Source: Parvularcula mediterranea (lineage in GTDB: Bacteria > Pseudomonadota > Alphaproteobacteria > Caulobacterales > Parvularculaceae). Taken from it: 64,000 nt of DNA. A program made the position numbers and the translations under genes. Where the stretch lies: the NCBI RefSeq assembly GCF_013085255.1, contig NZ_JABFCX010000001.1, positions 56,771 to 120,770 on the forward strand. Reading direction: 5' to 3'. The notes under the pieces are model-generated. The model saw only the letters and a list, made by a program, of their open reading frames with translations, was not told where the DNA came from and searched no databases. The first letter of the stretch is position 1; each line of letters begins with the position of its first letter. This document shows, piece by piece, positions 8,499 through 17,482 of the stretch.

Positions 8499-9659
8499 TC
8501 AGCCGCGCTGGTCGATCGGCACGAACTCGCGCTGAGTCTCACCGGTATAGGCGCTCAGCGGACGGATCAGCTTGTTGTTCTCAAGCTGCTCGATCACGTG
8601 AGCCGTCCAGCCGGTGATGCGGCTCATGACAAAGAGCGGCGTGAACATCGGGATCGGGAAGCCCATAAGGTAGTAGGCAGGGCCCGCCGGGAAGTCGAGG
8701 TTCGGATAGATGCCCTTCGCCTCGACCATGGTGTCGTCGAGGATGCGGCTCATCTCCCAGTATTTCTTCGCTTCGTCCGTGTCCGTGACTTCGACCATCT
8801 TCTTGAAATAGTCCGTCATCGTCGGAACGCGGCTGTCGCCCGAGCGATAGACCCGGTGGCCAAAGCCCATGATCTTCTTCTTGGTCGCCAGCGCGTCGAG
8901 CATCCACTCTTTGGCGTTCGAAGGTTCACCAACCTCTTTCAGCATGTGCATCACGGCTTCATTAGCACCGCCATGGAGCGGGCCCTTGAGCGCGCCGATG
9001 CCGCCGACGGCCGCGGAGTACATATCGGAAGTGGTCGAAGCGATCACGCGCGCAGCAAACGTCGAGGCGTTGAACGAATGCTCAGCGTAAAGAACCATCG
9101 AAACGTCGAAGCACTTCACGACTTCAGGCGCAGGCACTTCGCCAAAGCACATGTTGAAGAAGTTTTCCGACCAGGTCAGCGACGGGTCCGGATCAATCGG
9201 CCCCTTGCCTTCACGGTGGCGGAACTCAGCGGCCACCATCTCAGGCAGGCGCGCATACATGCGGACGGCGAGGTCATAGAGGCCCTGGCGGTCGAAGCCT
9301 TCAGCCGTCATACCGGAGCCAACATTGGCCTGCTCATCTTCCTGACCAGCAAAGCTCAGCGAGGTGCGGACCATGTCCATCGGGTGCGCGTTCTTGTTGT
9401 AGCGCTTGATCATGTCATGGGTCGCGTTCGAAATTCCGCGCTCGGAGCGTTCCTTCTCACGGAAGGCCTCGAGCTGCGCCGTCGTCGGCAGCTCGCCGTT
9501 CCAGATGAGGTAGGCGGTCTCTTCAAAGCTGCCGTTCACCGCAAGATCCTGCACGGCATAGCCGCGATAGGTCAGCGAGTTCGTCTCAGGCACCACTTTC
9601 GAAACGGCGGTGTCATCGGCCAGAACTCCGGCGAGACCGTATTTCACATCTTCAGACAT
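8499..9659 (-). CDS. prpC: 2-Methylcitrate synthase (citrate synthase family)
   Basis: 386 residues. The ATG at 9659 has an AAGGA site 8 bases upstream; a TTG 18 bases further up is less likely. Catalytic elements of the citrate synthase fold are visible: SxHGGANEAVM-type HGGANE, the second His in IMGFGHRVY, and the Asp region FPAGPAYYLMG. At about 385 residues it matches the short PrpC/citrate synthase 2 type. PrpC condenses propionyl-CoA with oxaloacetate. It closes the operon prpB-ABM-prpC, its start overlapping the stop of the ABM gene by 8 bases, and it ends in a strong terminator. The neighbours prpB and prpD support methylcitrate rather than plain citrate synthesis. Confidence 0.88.
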   Translation of the reverse strand: MSEDVKYGLAGVLADDTAVSKVVPETNSLTYRGYAVQDLAVNGSFEETAYLIWNGELPTTAQLEAFREKERSERGISNATHDMIKRYNKNAHPMDMVRTSLSFAGQEDEQANVGSGMTAEGFDRQGLYDLAVRMYARLPEMVAAEFRHREGKGPIDPDPSLTWSENFFNMCFGEVPAPEVVKCFDVSMVLYAEHSFNASTFAARVIASTTSDMYSAAVGGIGALKGPLHGGANEAVMHMLKEVGEPSNAKEWMLDALATKKKIMGFGHRVYRSGDSRVPTMTDYFKKMVEVTDTDEAKKYWEMSRILDDTMVEAKGIYPNLDFPAGPAYYLMGFPIPMFTPLFVMSRITGWTAHVIEQLENNKLIRPLSAYTGETQREFVPIDQRG

Positions 9660-10008
9660 CGGACTTTTCCTTTTCAATCAGACGACGGCCTTCTGGACCG
9701 CTGTAGGCGCGCGAAACCCTAGCCACGCGCAGTTCATAGTGCTCGTAGAAGCGATCAATTCCCTCAGCCTGCGCGTCTTTATGCTCGGCGTGGCGTTTCC
9801 AGGTTCTGATCGCCTCTTCGTCTTGCCAGTAGGATACCGTGATCCCGAACCCGTCCGGCGACCTCGCGCTTTCGGCGCCCAGATAGCCTTCCATGGTCTT
9901 GGCCAAGGCAACCATCCGCTCCGCAGTCTCCGCATACCCCGCACCGTCTGCCAATCGGCTTGAGAAGACGACAGCATAGTAGGGGGGCGTGAGACCGCGC
10001 GCGAACAT
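9652..10008 (-). CDS. Small antibiotic-biosynthesis-monooxygenase (ABM) domain protein
   Basis: 118 residues with the dimeric alpha/beta ferredoxin-like ABM pattern: a beta strand YYAVVFSSRL, the helix AERMVALAKTMEGYLGAESAR, then FGITVSYWQDEEAIRTWKRH and AEHKDAQ. It lies four bases after prpB and overlaps the start of prpC by 8 bases, so all three are translated together. ABM proteins are cofactor-free oxygenases, heme-degrading enzymes or simple stress proteins. Which applies here is not readable, but tight embedding in the methylcitrate operon implies a linked role. Confidence 0.75.
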   Translation of the reverse strand: MFARGLTPPYYAVVFSSRLADGAGYAETAERMVALAKTMEGYLGAESARSPDGFGITVSYWQDEEAIRTWKRHAEHKDAQAEGIDRFYEHYELRVARVSRAYSGPEGRRLIEKEKSDV

Positions 10009-10012
10009 GGCG

Positions 10013-10924
10013 CTATTCCATCGGCGTATCGCCGACCTCGAAGTTGAAGATCGCCTGGTCGTAGGTCGAATATTCTTCGTACCGAAGATAATCGTAAAGC
10101 GTCTTACGGTGCTGCATCCGGTCGAGGATCGCGTTTTGGTCGCCCGCTTCGAGGAGGTGGTCGAGACCCCGCTCGACCTCGCCCATGGCCAGACGGAACG
10201 TCGTCACCGGATAGATGACGATGTTGAAGCCGAGATCCTCAAGCTCCTTTTTCGTCAGGAGGCGGCTTTTCCCAAACTCGGTCATGTTGGCGAGGATCGG
10301 CACGTCGATGGCCTCGCGGACGGCTTCGAATTCCTTCTCGGACTTCATCGCCTCGGGGAAGATCATGTCCGCGCCCGCATCGACATAGGCCTTCATGCGG
10401 TCGATAGAGGCTTCAAGGCCTTCGATGGCGCGCGCGTCGCTCCGTGCAATGACAGTGAAGTTCTTGTCGCGCTTCGCATCGACGGCCGCGCGGACGCGCT
10501 GGACCATCACCTCGGTGGGGACGATTTCCTTCCCGTCGAGGTGGCCGCAGCGCTTGGGCATCACCTGGTCTTCGATGTGGCAGCCTGACAGGCCTTTTTC
10601 TTCCAGCATACGGATGGTCCGTGCCGCACTCATCGGCTCACCGAAGCCTGTGTCGATGTCGATGAAGGCCGGCAGGTCGGTGACGCGCGCGATCTGCTCA
10701 CCACGGTCGGCAAACTCGCTCAGCGTCGCAATGCCGATATCGGGCAGGCAAAGATCAGCGGTCAGCATCGCGCCGCCGATATAGACGGCGTCATAGCCCT
10801 TGCGCTCGATCATCTGCGCGACGAAGGGCGAGAAGGCGCCGGGCACCTGGTGCAGCTTGCCGTCATTCAGGATATCGCGGAACGCCTGGCGCTTTTCCGC
10901 AGCTGTCTTCTTGGTGAAGAGCAT
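10013..10924 (-). CDS. prpB: 2-Methylisocitrate lyase
   Basis: 303 residues from the ATG at 10924, which follows an AGGAAAGGA ribosome site; upstream in-frame starts lack one. The isocitrate-lyase superfamily motif KRCGH is present (here PKRCGHLDGK), with IDIDTGFGEP as the Mg-binding segment and GAMLTADL near the start. PrpB cleaves 2-methylisocitrate to pyruvate and succinate. First gene of the prpB-ABM-prpC operon. It is clearly distinct from the longer isocitrate lyase at 31 kb. Confidence 0.93.
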   Translation of the reverse strand: MLFTKKTAAEKRQAFRDILNDGKLHQVPGAFSPFVAQMIERKGYDAVYIGGAMLTADLCLPDIGIATLSEFADRGEQIARVTDLPAFIDIDTGFGEPMSAARTIRMLEEKGLSGCHIEDQVMPKRCGHLDGKEIVPTEVMVQRVRAAVDAKRDKNFTVIARSDARAIEGLEASIDRMKAYVDAGADMIFPEAMKSEKEFEAVREAIDVPILANMTEFGKSRLLTKKELEDLGFNIVIYPVTTFRLAMGEVERGLDHLLEAGDQNAILDRMQHRKTLYDYLRYEEYSTYDQAIFNFEVGDTPME

Positions 10925-11074
10925 GGTTGTCCTTTCCTCTAGCGGGACGCCTTTTCGGCGTTTCTGTTGCATCTTGGGCGCCTCTTAGGCCCCTCTTCCC
11001 CCCGCGTCACCCCGTCCTGAACTCCGCGCAGTTTCAAGGCGTTAGCGAAGGCGAAACCGGAGGAGGCTGCAAAG

Positions 11075-11407
11075 GTGAGCAAGGACAGAGAAACCGTCTG
11101 GGACGAGTGGCGCGACCTCGTGAACATGGCGCCCAAGGAGCTCGAGGAGTGGCTCGGAACCGAGGAGTCTAAATCCGTCGGCGACTCAGGCAGCGGCGAG
11201 AGCACCGGGCACAAATCCGGCCGCCGCATCGTCACGATCAAGCGCACCAATAAGGACGACCTGACCGATGACCAGTGGGACCACATGGGCAAGGTTGTGG
11301 GCTACATCAAACGCCACAAGGCGCAGGGGCCCGAGAGCGACATCGAAAACTCCGACTGGCGCTACAGCCTGATGAACTGGGGTCACGATCCCTGTAAGGA
11401 CGATTGA
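11075..11407 (+). CDS. DUF3140 family protein
   Basis: 110 residues from a GTG with a perfect GGAGGAGG ribosome site 9 bases upstream. The sequence matches the DUF3140 pattern: a start of the type WDEWRDLVNMAPKELEEWL, a Gly/Ser-rich middle, then DDLTDDQWDHMGKVVGYIKR and a C-terminal SLMNWGHDP. The protein is small, charged and cytosolic; function unknown. It is convergent with the DUF421 gene (two bases apart) and divergent from prpB, so it interrupts the propionate genes without an evident link. Confidence 0.8.
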   Translation: MSKDRETVWDEWRDLVNMAPKELEEWLGTEESKSVGDSGSGESTGHKSGRRIVTIKRTNKDDLTDDQWDHMGKVVGYIKRHKAQGPESDIENSDWRYSLMNWGHDPCKDD

Positions 11408-11409
11408 TT

Positions 11410-11928
11410 CTACTGGCTCGCATCGGGGATGGATGCTCCGTCTCCGACCTTGTCCTTGGGGATGACGGAAATCGTTCCATCGCTCTCCAGCACCATAGCC
11501 GCCACCTCGTCGCGCGAGCCGAGTGAGCTGTCCCTCAGGGCGCTGTCGAGCTCGGACGAAGCGACGCGTTCATTCTTCATCGCTTCCTCGAGTTCCTTGC
11601 CGTCGTGGAAAAGGAGCCGAGGCTCCGCCTTCAGAAGCTTATCGAAGCCGTCCCAGCGGCTGGCGAGCCAGGTGAAGCCGAACTGCAGCACCACCAGCGT
11701 GCCAATCGCCGCAAGCCCCTGAAGCAGCGGCGTCCCCTTGGACAGCATCATCGCCGCGAGGATCGACCCGAACGCCACGGTCACGACAAAGTCGAACATG
11801 TTCAGCTTGGAAAGCGTCCGCTTCCCCGAAGCCCTGAACATGACGATGATGCCGATATAGCCTAGTACGCCGATCATCACGGTGCGGAAGATAGGCTCCC
11901 AGCCTGTGAAGATGGCATCTGTTGGCAT
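11410..11928 (-). CDS. DUF421 membrane protein (YetF-like)
   Basis: 172 residues. Three predicted membrane helices lie in the first 85 residues (TVMIGVLGYIGIIVMF; FVVTVAFGSILAAMML; LAAIGTLVVLQFGFTW), with the family signature FRASGKRTLSKLNMFD between the first two. After the helices comes the cytosolic YetF-type domain (LLFHDGKELEEAMKNERV...). DUF421 proteins are inner membrane proteins of unclear, stress-linked function. It faces DUF3140 tail to tail. Confidence 0.85.
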   Translation of the reverse strand: MPTDAIFTGWEPIFRTVMIGVLGYIGIIVMFRASGKRTLSKLNMFDFVVTVAFGSILAAMMLSKGTPLLQGLAAIGTLVVLQFGFTWLASRWDGFDKLLKAEPRLLFHDGKELEEAMKNERVASSELDSALRDSSLGSRDEVAAMVLESDGTISVIPKDKVGDGASIPDASQ

Positions 11929-11960
11929 TCCCGCCCTCTCACTGTTGAGCTAGAACGCAA

Positions 11961-11991
11961 ACAGGCGGGAACGTCGAACGTTCCCGCCTGT
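11961..11991 (-). terminator. Strong hairpin downstream of prpD
   Basis: A perfect 14-bp stem (ACAGGCGGGAACGT / ACGTTCCCGCCTGT) with a three-base loop. It lies 28 bases after the prpD stop. The minus-strand tail (TTGCGTTCTA) is only weakly T-rich, so termination strength is uncertain, but position and stability fit a terminator of the mmsA-prpD operon. Confidence 0.65.
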
Positions 11992-12018
11992 CTTTGATCA
12001 GGTCTATGCTTTTGAGGC

Positions 12019-13560
12019 TTAGAAGATGCCCTTCAGTCCGTTCTCCTCAAGATAACCCTGAGGCGCGACCGGGTTGAGGGTCAGGACTTCTTCCGCCGAG
12101 AGGTTCGGGAGGCGCTGGACGAGGTCGAGGAAACGATCGCTTTCCGACTTGTCGAGGATATCCTCTGTGAGCGTCACGAACTTCTTGATGTACTGCTCAC
12201 GCTCGAACGGACGTGCGCCGTCGGGGTGCGCGTTGGCGAGGGCCTTCTCGTCCTCGAGGACCGTGCCGTCATTCATCGTCACCACGACCTTGGCGCCGAA
12301 AGCTTTCTCTTTCGGGTCCTGCGAGTGGTAGCGGCGCGTCCACTCAGGATCTTCCGTCGTGGAGATCTTGTGCCAGAGCTGGACCGTGTCGCGGCGCTGG
12401 GCGCGTTCCGGGGCATACGAACGAACATGGTGCCACTCGCCATCCTGAAGCGCGACGGCGAAGATGTACATGATCGAGTGATCGAGGGTCTCGCGCGATG
12501 CGTGCGGATCCATCTTTTGCGGATCGCCAGAACCCGTACCGATCACATAGTGTGTGTGGTGCGACGTGTGCAGTACGATCGACTTGACGTTATCGAAGCC
12601 GCCAGCGTCCTTGATCTTCGGACCCATGTCGAAGGCGAGGTCGATGAGTGCCTGGGACTGGTACTCGGCGGAGTGTTCCTTCGTGTACGTATCCATGATG
12701 GCGCGCTTGGCTTCGCCCTTGCCGGGCAGCGGCACGACATAGGTCGGCTCGTAAGGGCTCTTGCCCTGGTCACGGGCCGTGCGGCCGTTGAGGATGAAGC
12801 TGAGAACTGAGTCCTCGCCCTCATAGATCGGGGACGGAGCACCCTCGCCGCGCATGCAGCGGTCAACAGCTTCGATGGCTTGCTTACCGGCATAGGCAGG
12901 GGCGAAGGCTTTCCACGAGGAGATCTCGCCCTTGCGCGACTGACGTGTGCTGATCGTCGTGTGGAGGCCCTGCTGGATCGACTGGAAGATCACTTCCTTG
13001 TCGAGGCCGAGGAGCGTACCGACGCCTGCCGAAGCCGACGGGCCGATATGGGCGATGTGGTCGATCTTGTGCTCGTGGAGGCAAATGCCTTTGACGAGGT
13101 TCACCTGGATCTCATAGCCCGTAGCGATGCCGCGCAGGAGCTCATCGCCCGATTTGCCCGTCTGCTGAGCAACGGCGAGGATCGGCGGGATGTTGTCGCC
13201 CGGGTGCGAGTAATCCGCAGCGAGGAACGTGTCGTGGAAGTCGAGCTCACGCACCGCCGTGCCGTTGGCCCATGCCGCCCACTCGGCGCAGACGCGCGTA
13301 TCCGTAGGCAGACCAAAGAGCGTCGCGCCGCCATTGCGAAGGTGCGCTTTCGCCTGGGCGCGTGCTGTCTTGATCGGACCACGGTTGAGCGAGGCGATGG
13401 CCACCGAAGCATTATCGATGATCCGGTTGATGATCATGCCCGTGACATCATCGTCGATGCCCACCGGGTCGGCGGCCACTTCGGCCATTTTCCAGGCAAG
13501 CTGGTCTTCGCGCGGCAGTTTATCCTTGGACGGATGGGCGCGGACGTCGTGCATTTCCAT
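12019..13560 (-). CDS. prpD: 2-Methylcitrate dehydratase (MmgE/PrpD family)
   Basis: 513 residues, the usual PrpD length. The start reads [15 protein letters not shown]. Family landmarks are [31 protein letters not shown] residues near 85-110, SHPGDNIPP, and [18 protein letters not shown]. PrpD dehydrates 2-methylcitrate to 2-methylaconitate, the second step of the methylcitrate cycle. It lies 27 bases after mmsA and is presumably co-transcribed with it. No acnD/prpF is seen, consistent with the PrpD-type dehydratase plus an aconitase elsewhere. Confidence 0.93.
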   Translation of the reverse strand: MEMHDVRAHPSKDKLPREDQLAWKMAEVAADPVGIDDDVTGMIINRIIDNASVAIASLNRGPIKTARAQAKAHLRNGGATLFGLPTDTRVCAEWAAWANGTAVRELDFHDTFLAADYSHPGDNIPPILAVAQQTGKSGDELLRGIATGYEIQVNLVKGICLHEHKIDHIAHIGPSASAGVGTLLGLDKEVIFQSIQQGLHTTISTRQSRKGEISSWKAFAPAYAGKQAIEAVDRCMRGEGAPSPIYEGEDSVLSFILNGRTARDQGKSPYEPTYVVPLPGKGEAKRAIMDTYTKEHSAEYQSQALIDLAFDMGPKIKDAGGFDNVKSIVLHTSHHTHYVIGTGSGDPQKMDPHASRETLDHSIMYIFAVALQDGEWHHVRSYAPERAQRRDTVQLWHKISTTEDPEWTRRYHSQDPKEKAFGAKVVVTMNDGTVLEDEKALANAHPDGARPFEREQYIKKFVTLTEDILDKSESDRFLDLVQRLPNLSAEEVLTLNPVAPQGYLEENGLKGIF

Positions 13561-13587
13561 GTTCGTTCTCTTTCGTGCGTGTAGTGA

Positions 13588-15084
13588 TTATTGCATCGTC
13601 GGGATGATGAAGCTCTGGTCGCCGATATCGCCATCAGGCCAGCGCTGGGTGACGGTCTTGATCTTGGTCCAGAAGCGAACGCCCTCCGGGCCGTGCTGGT
13701 TCACATCGCCAAAGGCCGAACGCTTCCAGCCGCCAAAGGTGTGGTAGCTCACGGGCACCGGGATCGGTACGTTGATGCCGACCATGCCGACATTGACCTT
13801 CGAGGCGAACTCGCGCGCGGCCATGCCGGAGCGGGTGAAGATCGCGACACCGTTCCCGTACTGATGCTCCGAAGGCAGACGGGCTGCTTCCTCGAGGCTT
13901 TCGGCGCGGACGACCTGCAGGACCGGGCCGAAGATCTCGTCCTGGTAGGACTTCATCGAAGGCTTGACGTTATCGAAGAGCGACGGACCGATGAAATAGC
14001 CATCCTCATGCCCCTGAAGCTGGAAGCCTCGCCCATCGAGCTTGAGGTCAGCGCCCTCATCGACGCCCATCTGAATGTAGCTTTCGATCCGTTCACGGTG
14101 CGCTTTCGAGACGACCGGACCATAATGCGCATCCATGTCGGTGGAGACACCGACGCGCAAGGACTGCGCCGCATCCATCATCGCTTCGACAAAGGTGTCG
14201 GCCGTCTTCTGGCCCACAGGCACAGCGACGGGGAGTGCCATGCAGCGCTCGCCAGCAGAGCCGTAGGCCGCGCCGACAATGTCTTTCACGACCTGATCCA
14301 TGTCGGCGTCGGGCATGATGATGCCGTGGTTCTTCGCGCCGCCCATGGCCTGAACGCGCTTCCCGTGCTTGCCGCCCTCCGTGTAGACATATTGCGCAAT
14401 GTCCGAGGAGCCGACAAAGCTGACGCCCTTGATGTCAGGGTGCTGAAGGATCGCGTCGACCGCTTCCTTGTCGCCATTGACCATGTTGAGGACACCGGCA
14501 GGCGCGCCCGCTTCCATCATCAGCTCACAGAGCCGCAAGGGCACCGAAGGATCGCGCTCGGAAGGCTTGAGGACGAAGGTGTTGCCGCATGCAATCGACA
14601 CCGCAAACATCCAGCAGGGGATCATCGCTGGGAAGTTGAAGGGCGTAATCCCTGCCGTCACGCCGAGGGGCTGGCGCATCGAATAGACGTCGATACCGGG
14701 GCCTGCGCCTTCCGTGTACTCACCTTTCAGGAGATGCGGCACGCCGCAGGCAAACTCCACGACGTCGAGACCGCGTTGCACATCGCCTTTTGAATCGGAG
14801 ATCACCTTCCCGTGCTCGGAGGAGAGGAGCTCGGCCAGCTCGTCCATATTCTCCTCAACGAGGCGCTTGAAGTTGAACATGACCCGCGCCCGGCGCTGGG
14901 GGTTCGTGGCCGACCATTCAGGTAGCGCAGCCTTCGCAGCGGCCACGGCCTTCTCCACTTCGCCCCTTGTGGCGAGGGCGACCTTGCCTTGCACCTGCCC
15001 AGAATTGGGGTCGAAAATATCGCCGAAGCGGCCCGATGTGCCCGAAACGCGCTCGCCATTGATGAAATGTGTGACTTCCCGCAT
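13588..15084 (-). CDS. mmsA: Methylmalonate-semialdehyde dehydrogenase (CoA-acylating)
   Basis: 498 residues from the ATG at 15084, preceded by a GGAGG site. Aldehyde dehydrogenase landmarks are ITPFNFPAMIPCWMF, FVGSSDIAQYVYTEG and the catalytic Cys in SAGERCMALPVAV; the GERCMA context is typical of MmsA. The enzyme converts methylmalonate semialdehyde from valine (and malonate semialdehyde) to propionyl-CoA or acetyl-CoA. Placed ahead of prpD, it feeds propionyl-CoA into the methylcitrate cycle encoded here. Confidence 0.92.
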   Translation of the reverse strand: MREVTHFINGERVSGTSGRFGDIFDPNSGQVQGKVALATRGEVEKAVAAAKAALPEWSATNPQRRARVMFNFKRLVEENMDELAELLSSEHGKVISDSKGDVQRGLDVVEFACGVPHLLKGEYTEGAGPGIDVYSMRQPLGVTAGITPFNFPAMIPCWMFAVSIACGNTFVLKPSERDPSVPLRLCELMMEAGAPAGVLNMVNGDKEAVDAILQHPDIKGVSFVGSSDIAQYVYTEGGKHGKRVQAMGGAKNHGIIMPDADMDQVVKDIVGAAYGSAGERCMALPVAVPVGQKTADTFVEAMMDAAQSLRVGVSTDMDAHYGPVVSKAHRERIESYIQMGVDEGADLKLDGRGFQLQGHEDGYFIGPSLFDNVKPSMKSYQDEIFGPVLQVVRAESLEEAARLPSEHQYGNGVAIFTRSGMAAREFASKVNVGMVGINVPIPVPVSYHTFGGWKRSAFGDVNQHGPEGVRFWTKIKTVTQRWPDGDIGDQSFIIPTMQ

Positions 15085-15181
15085 GGGCGTCCTCCGAATG
15101 CTCAAATGCGAGGGTCTATGCGGGTTTGGCCGCCGCCCTCGTTTGCGCTGCACCTGCCAAATGGCAGCCCTTTAGGCAAGC

Positions 15182-16132
15182 TCAGCGGGCGGGAGTGGGA
15201 GAAAGCTCTCGCGGCGTGAGGACACCGGCATAGCGCGCGCAGAGACCGCGGAAGTCGGCCTCTGCTTCCTCCTCGGTGCGCTCGAAGAACTGCACCCGGT
15301 GGCCGGGGCCGATCTGGCCGAGGCGATGCATGTCCGCCGCAATGACCGACAGGACGCGGGGGTAGCCGCCGGTCGTCTGGGCGTCCGGGCCAAGGATAAT
15401 CGGCAGGCCTGATGGCGGCAGTTGCACCGTACCGGGATGAACGGGCGCGCTAGCGATTTCGCTCCTGTCGAGGGCCAGCGCCTCAGCCTCGAGCGGCACG
15501 CCCATCCGGCTGAGCTGCCGCGAGGCCGTGAACGGTTTGCTGAACAAGCCTCGTTGGGCCGCGCGCGGGAGCGCACTGAACTCCGGCGAGCGGGTCACAC
15601 GGATGATATGGCTCTGCGCGAAACGCGGCAGGAGGTCCGATGGAAGGTCCCGTGTCGTGCTCTGATTTGACCCGACCTCAAGAACGTCGCCTTCCCGCAG
15701 CGCCCTCCCCGCGAACCCGCCGAGCGATGCTGGCAGGTAGGTGGACGCTGAAGCCATGACCTCAGCCGCCTCAAAGCCTCCCGCCACAGCGAGATAAACC
15801 CGGAACCCGGCAGAAACGGAACCGATGCTCAGCTTACTGTTTTTCTTGAGGAGGAGCGCTTGACCGAGCCCAGCTGGCTGACCATCGACGGCCAACTCCG
15901 CTTGCCCTCCGGTCACAGCGAGCGCCACATCCTGCTGGGCTTCGAACGCCGCGCCACCCATCGGGATTTCAAGAACAGGATTACCGAATCCATTCCCGCA
16001 CAGATGATTTGCCAGCGTAGCGCTCAGCTGGTCTGCAGGCCCTGACCACGGCACGCCCACATGCCGGAAGCCGATGCGCGGATAGGCCTGAAGAATGCTC
16101 TGTGGCCCCGGTTTCAAAACGCGCAGGCTCAT
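15182..16132 (-). CDS. pxpC: 5-Oxoprolinase subunit C (biotin-dependent carboxyltransferase-like)
   Basis: 316 residues. The ATG at 16132 overlaps the pxpB stop (ATGA). The family pattern is clear: SLRVLKPGPQSILQAYPRIG at the start, GVPWSGPADQLSATLANHL, LEIPMGGAAFEAQQDVALAVTGG, and PPSGLPIILGPDAQTTGGYPR near the C-terminus. PxpC (formerly KipA-like) forms with PxpA and PxpB the prokaryotic ATP-dependent 5-oxoprolinase, which opens pyroglutamate to glutamate. Last gene of a four-gene overlapping operon. Confidence 0.9.
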   Translation of the reverse strand: MSLRVLKPGPQSILQAYPRIGFRHVGVPWSGPADQLSATLANHLCGNGFGNPVLEIPMGGAAFEAQQDVALAVTGGQAELAVDGQPAGLGQALLLKKNSKLSIGSVSAGFRVYLAVAGGFEAAEVMASASTYLPASLGGFAGRALREGDVLEVGSNQSTTRDLPSDLLPRFAQSHIIRVTRSPEFSALPRAAQRGLFSKPFTASRQLSRMGVPLEAEALALDRSEIASAPVHPGTVQLPPSGLPIILGPDAQTTGGYPRVLSVIAADMHRLGQIGPGHRVQFFERTEEEAEADFRGLCARYAGVLTPRELSPTPAR

Positions 16133-16755
16133 AGGGGTTTGAACCTCACACGCATTCCAGCCTTCAGCGTAAAAGGCTCCTCCGCTTGCGGATCGAAGAG
16201 CGTAAGCTCTGTTCGGCCGATGATGTTCCATCCTCCCGGCCCCGGCAAGGAATAGATCCCGCTCAGCGCTCCGCCAATCCCTACCGATCCCGCAGCCACC
16301 CGAGGCCGAGGCTGCGCCCGCCGGGGTGTCGCCAGCGCCTCGTTGAGGCCCTCAAGATAGGCGAAGCCGGGAAGGAAACCCACGACGGAAACAGTGTAGA
16401 CGGAGCTTGTGTGCATCGCGATGATATCAGCCTCGGCCACGCCAGCCCGCTCCGCAACCACCGCAAGGTCAGGCCCCGCCTCTCCGCCGTAGCGGACCGG
16501 AATGATGATGTCGCCGCCAGCTTGGGGTGCCTCACTCGGAGAGAAAGAAGCGAGCTGCTGGGCCAACAGCTCCTCGGCCTGCGCTAGGCTCAATCCTGCG
16601 GGATCGAACAGCACCGCGACGCTCTCAAGGCCCGCCACCACATCCAGCCACGGGTCCCTGCGAAGATGCTCCGCCAGCGCGCGTGCGGTTTGAGCTCCGT
16701 CAACAGAAACCGTCAGTGCACGGTCCGATAGTCGTTCAAGCGCCAATTCAGGCAT
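16129..16755 (-). CDS. pxpB: 5-Oxoprolinase subunit B (KipI-like)
   Basis: 208 residues. The ATG at 16755 overlaps the pxpA stop by 8 bases; a start 27 bases upstream is less likely. Recognisable blocks are SDRALTVSVDG, IIIPVRYGGEAGPDL, AGVAEADIIAMHTSSVYTV, GFLPGFAYLEGLNEALATPRR and GGWNIIGRT. PxpB works with PxpC in ATP-dependent pyroglutamate cleavage; the cyclophilin-like fold of KipI is the known structural template. Coupling by overlap on both sides supports an equimolar complex. Confidence 0.9.
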   Translation of the reverse strand: MPELALERLSDRALTVSVDGAQTARALAEHLRRDPWLDVVAGLESVAVLFDPAGLSLAQAEELLAQQLASFSPSEAPQAGGDIIIPVRYGGEAGPDLAVVAERAGVAEADIIAMHTSSVYTVSVVGFLPGFAYLEGLNEALATPRRAQPRPRVAAGSVGIGGALSGIYSLPGPGGWNIIGRTELTLFDPQAEEPFTLKAGMRVRFKPL

Positions 16756-17482
16756 ACGGCGAGCCAATCGCGAACCCGGCACGCGTCAACGCCTCATGGA
16801 TAGCGCGCGCTGCCTCTGCAGCACCTGGCGTGTCGCCATGAAGGCAGAGGGTTTGCGCGGAGATCACGAGCCCGCCCCCGCTTGCTGTCTTGACGGCATC
16901 ACCGCGCGCCAGAGCAACGGCCTGCTCGATCCGCGCGTCGGCATCGTCGAGAACCGAGCCAGCTTCTGCTCGCGGCTGAAGGAAGCCTTCATCTGTGTAC
17001 CGTCTATCAACGAAGCCTTCGCGGATGAAGGCGAGCCCTCTGACCTTCGCGGCCTCCTTCATCGCCGAACCAGCGAGCCCGACAAGCGCCAAGCCCTCCG
17101 GCACTGCTGCCACCACAGCGTCGGCAATCGTCCGGTCCTTCGCCGCATCATTGTAGAGCGCGCCATGAGGCTTCACGTGGGTCAGCGCTACGCCTTCTTC
17201 CTTCGCAAGCGCAAGCAACAAATCGATCTGCTCACGAAGCGTCCGGGTAAGCTCCTCCGCCTCCATCGCCATGCTCTTCCGGCCGAAATGCTCGTGATCA
17301 GGATAGGATGGGTGTGCGCCCGCACTGACACCGTGTGCCTTCGCCAGCCGCAGGGCCGCGCGCATGGAGGCCTCATCACCGGCATGGCCACCGCAAGCAA
17401 TGTTGCAGCTCGAAAGGTAGGGCATCATCGCGGCGTCAGACGGCATGCCCTCGCCAAGGTCCGCATTGAGATCAATCTTCAT
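16748..17482 (-). CDS. pxpA: 5-Oxoprolinase subunit A (LamB/YcsF family)
   Basis: 244 residues beginning MKIDLNADLGEGMPSD, the invariant LamB/YcsF start. SSCNIACGGHAGDE and ALTHVKPHGALYNDA follow, then CLHGDTPGA near the end. The family fold is a polysaccharide-deacetylase-like barrel; PxpA is the hydrolase-type subunit of bacterial 5-oxoprolinase. The start overlaps the stop of the Nramp gene (ATGA) and the end overlaps pxpB. Confidence 0.93.
   Translation of the reverse strand: MKIDLNADLGEGMPSDAAMMPYLSSCNIACGGHAGDEASMRAALRLAKAHGVSAGAHPSYPDHEHFGRKSMAMEAEELTRTLREQIDLLLALAKEEGVALTHVKPHGALYNDAAKDRTIADAVVAAVPEGLALVGLAGSAMKEAAKVRGLAFIREGFVDRRYTDEGFLQPRAEAGSVLDDADARIEQAVALARGDAVKTASGGGLVISAQTLCLHGDTPGAAEAARAIHEALTRAGFAIGSPYA

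Noticed and set aside
13591..14793. 400-codon open frame antisense to mmsA
   Set aside because: Shadow of mmsA with a His/Arg-rich meaningless product.
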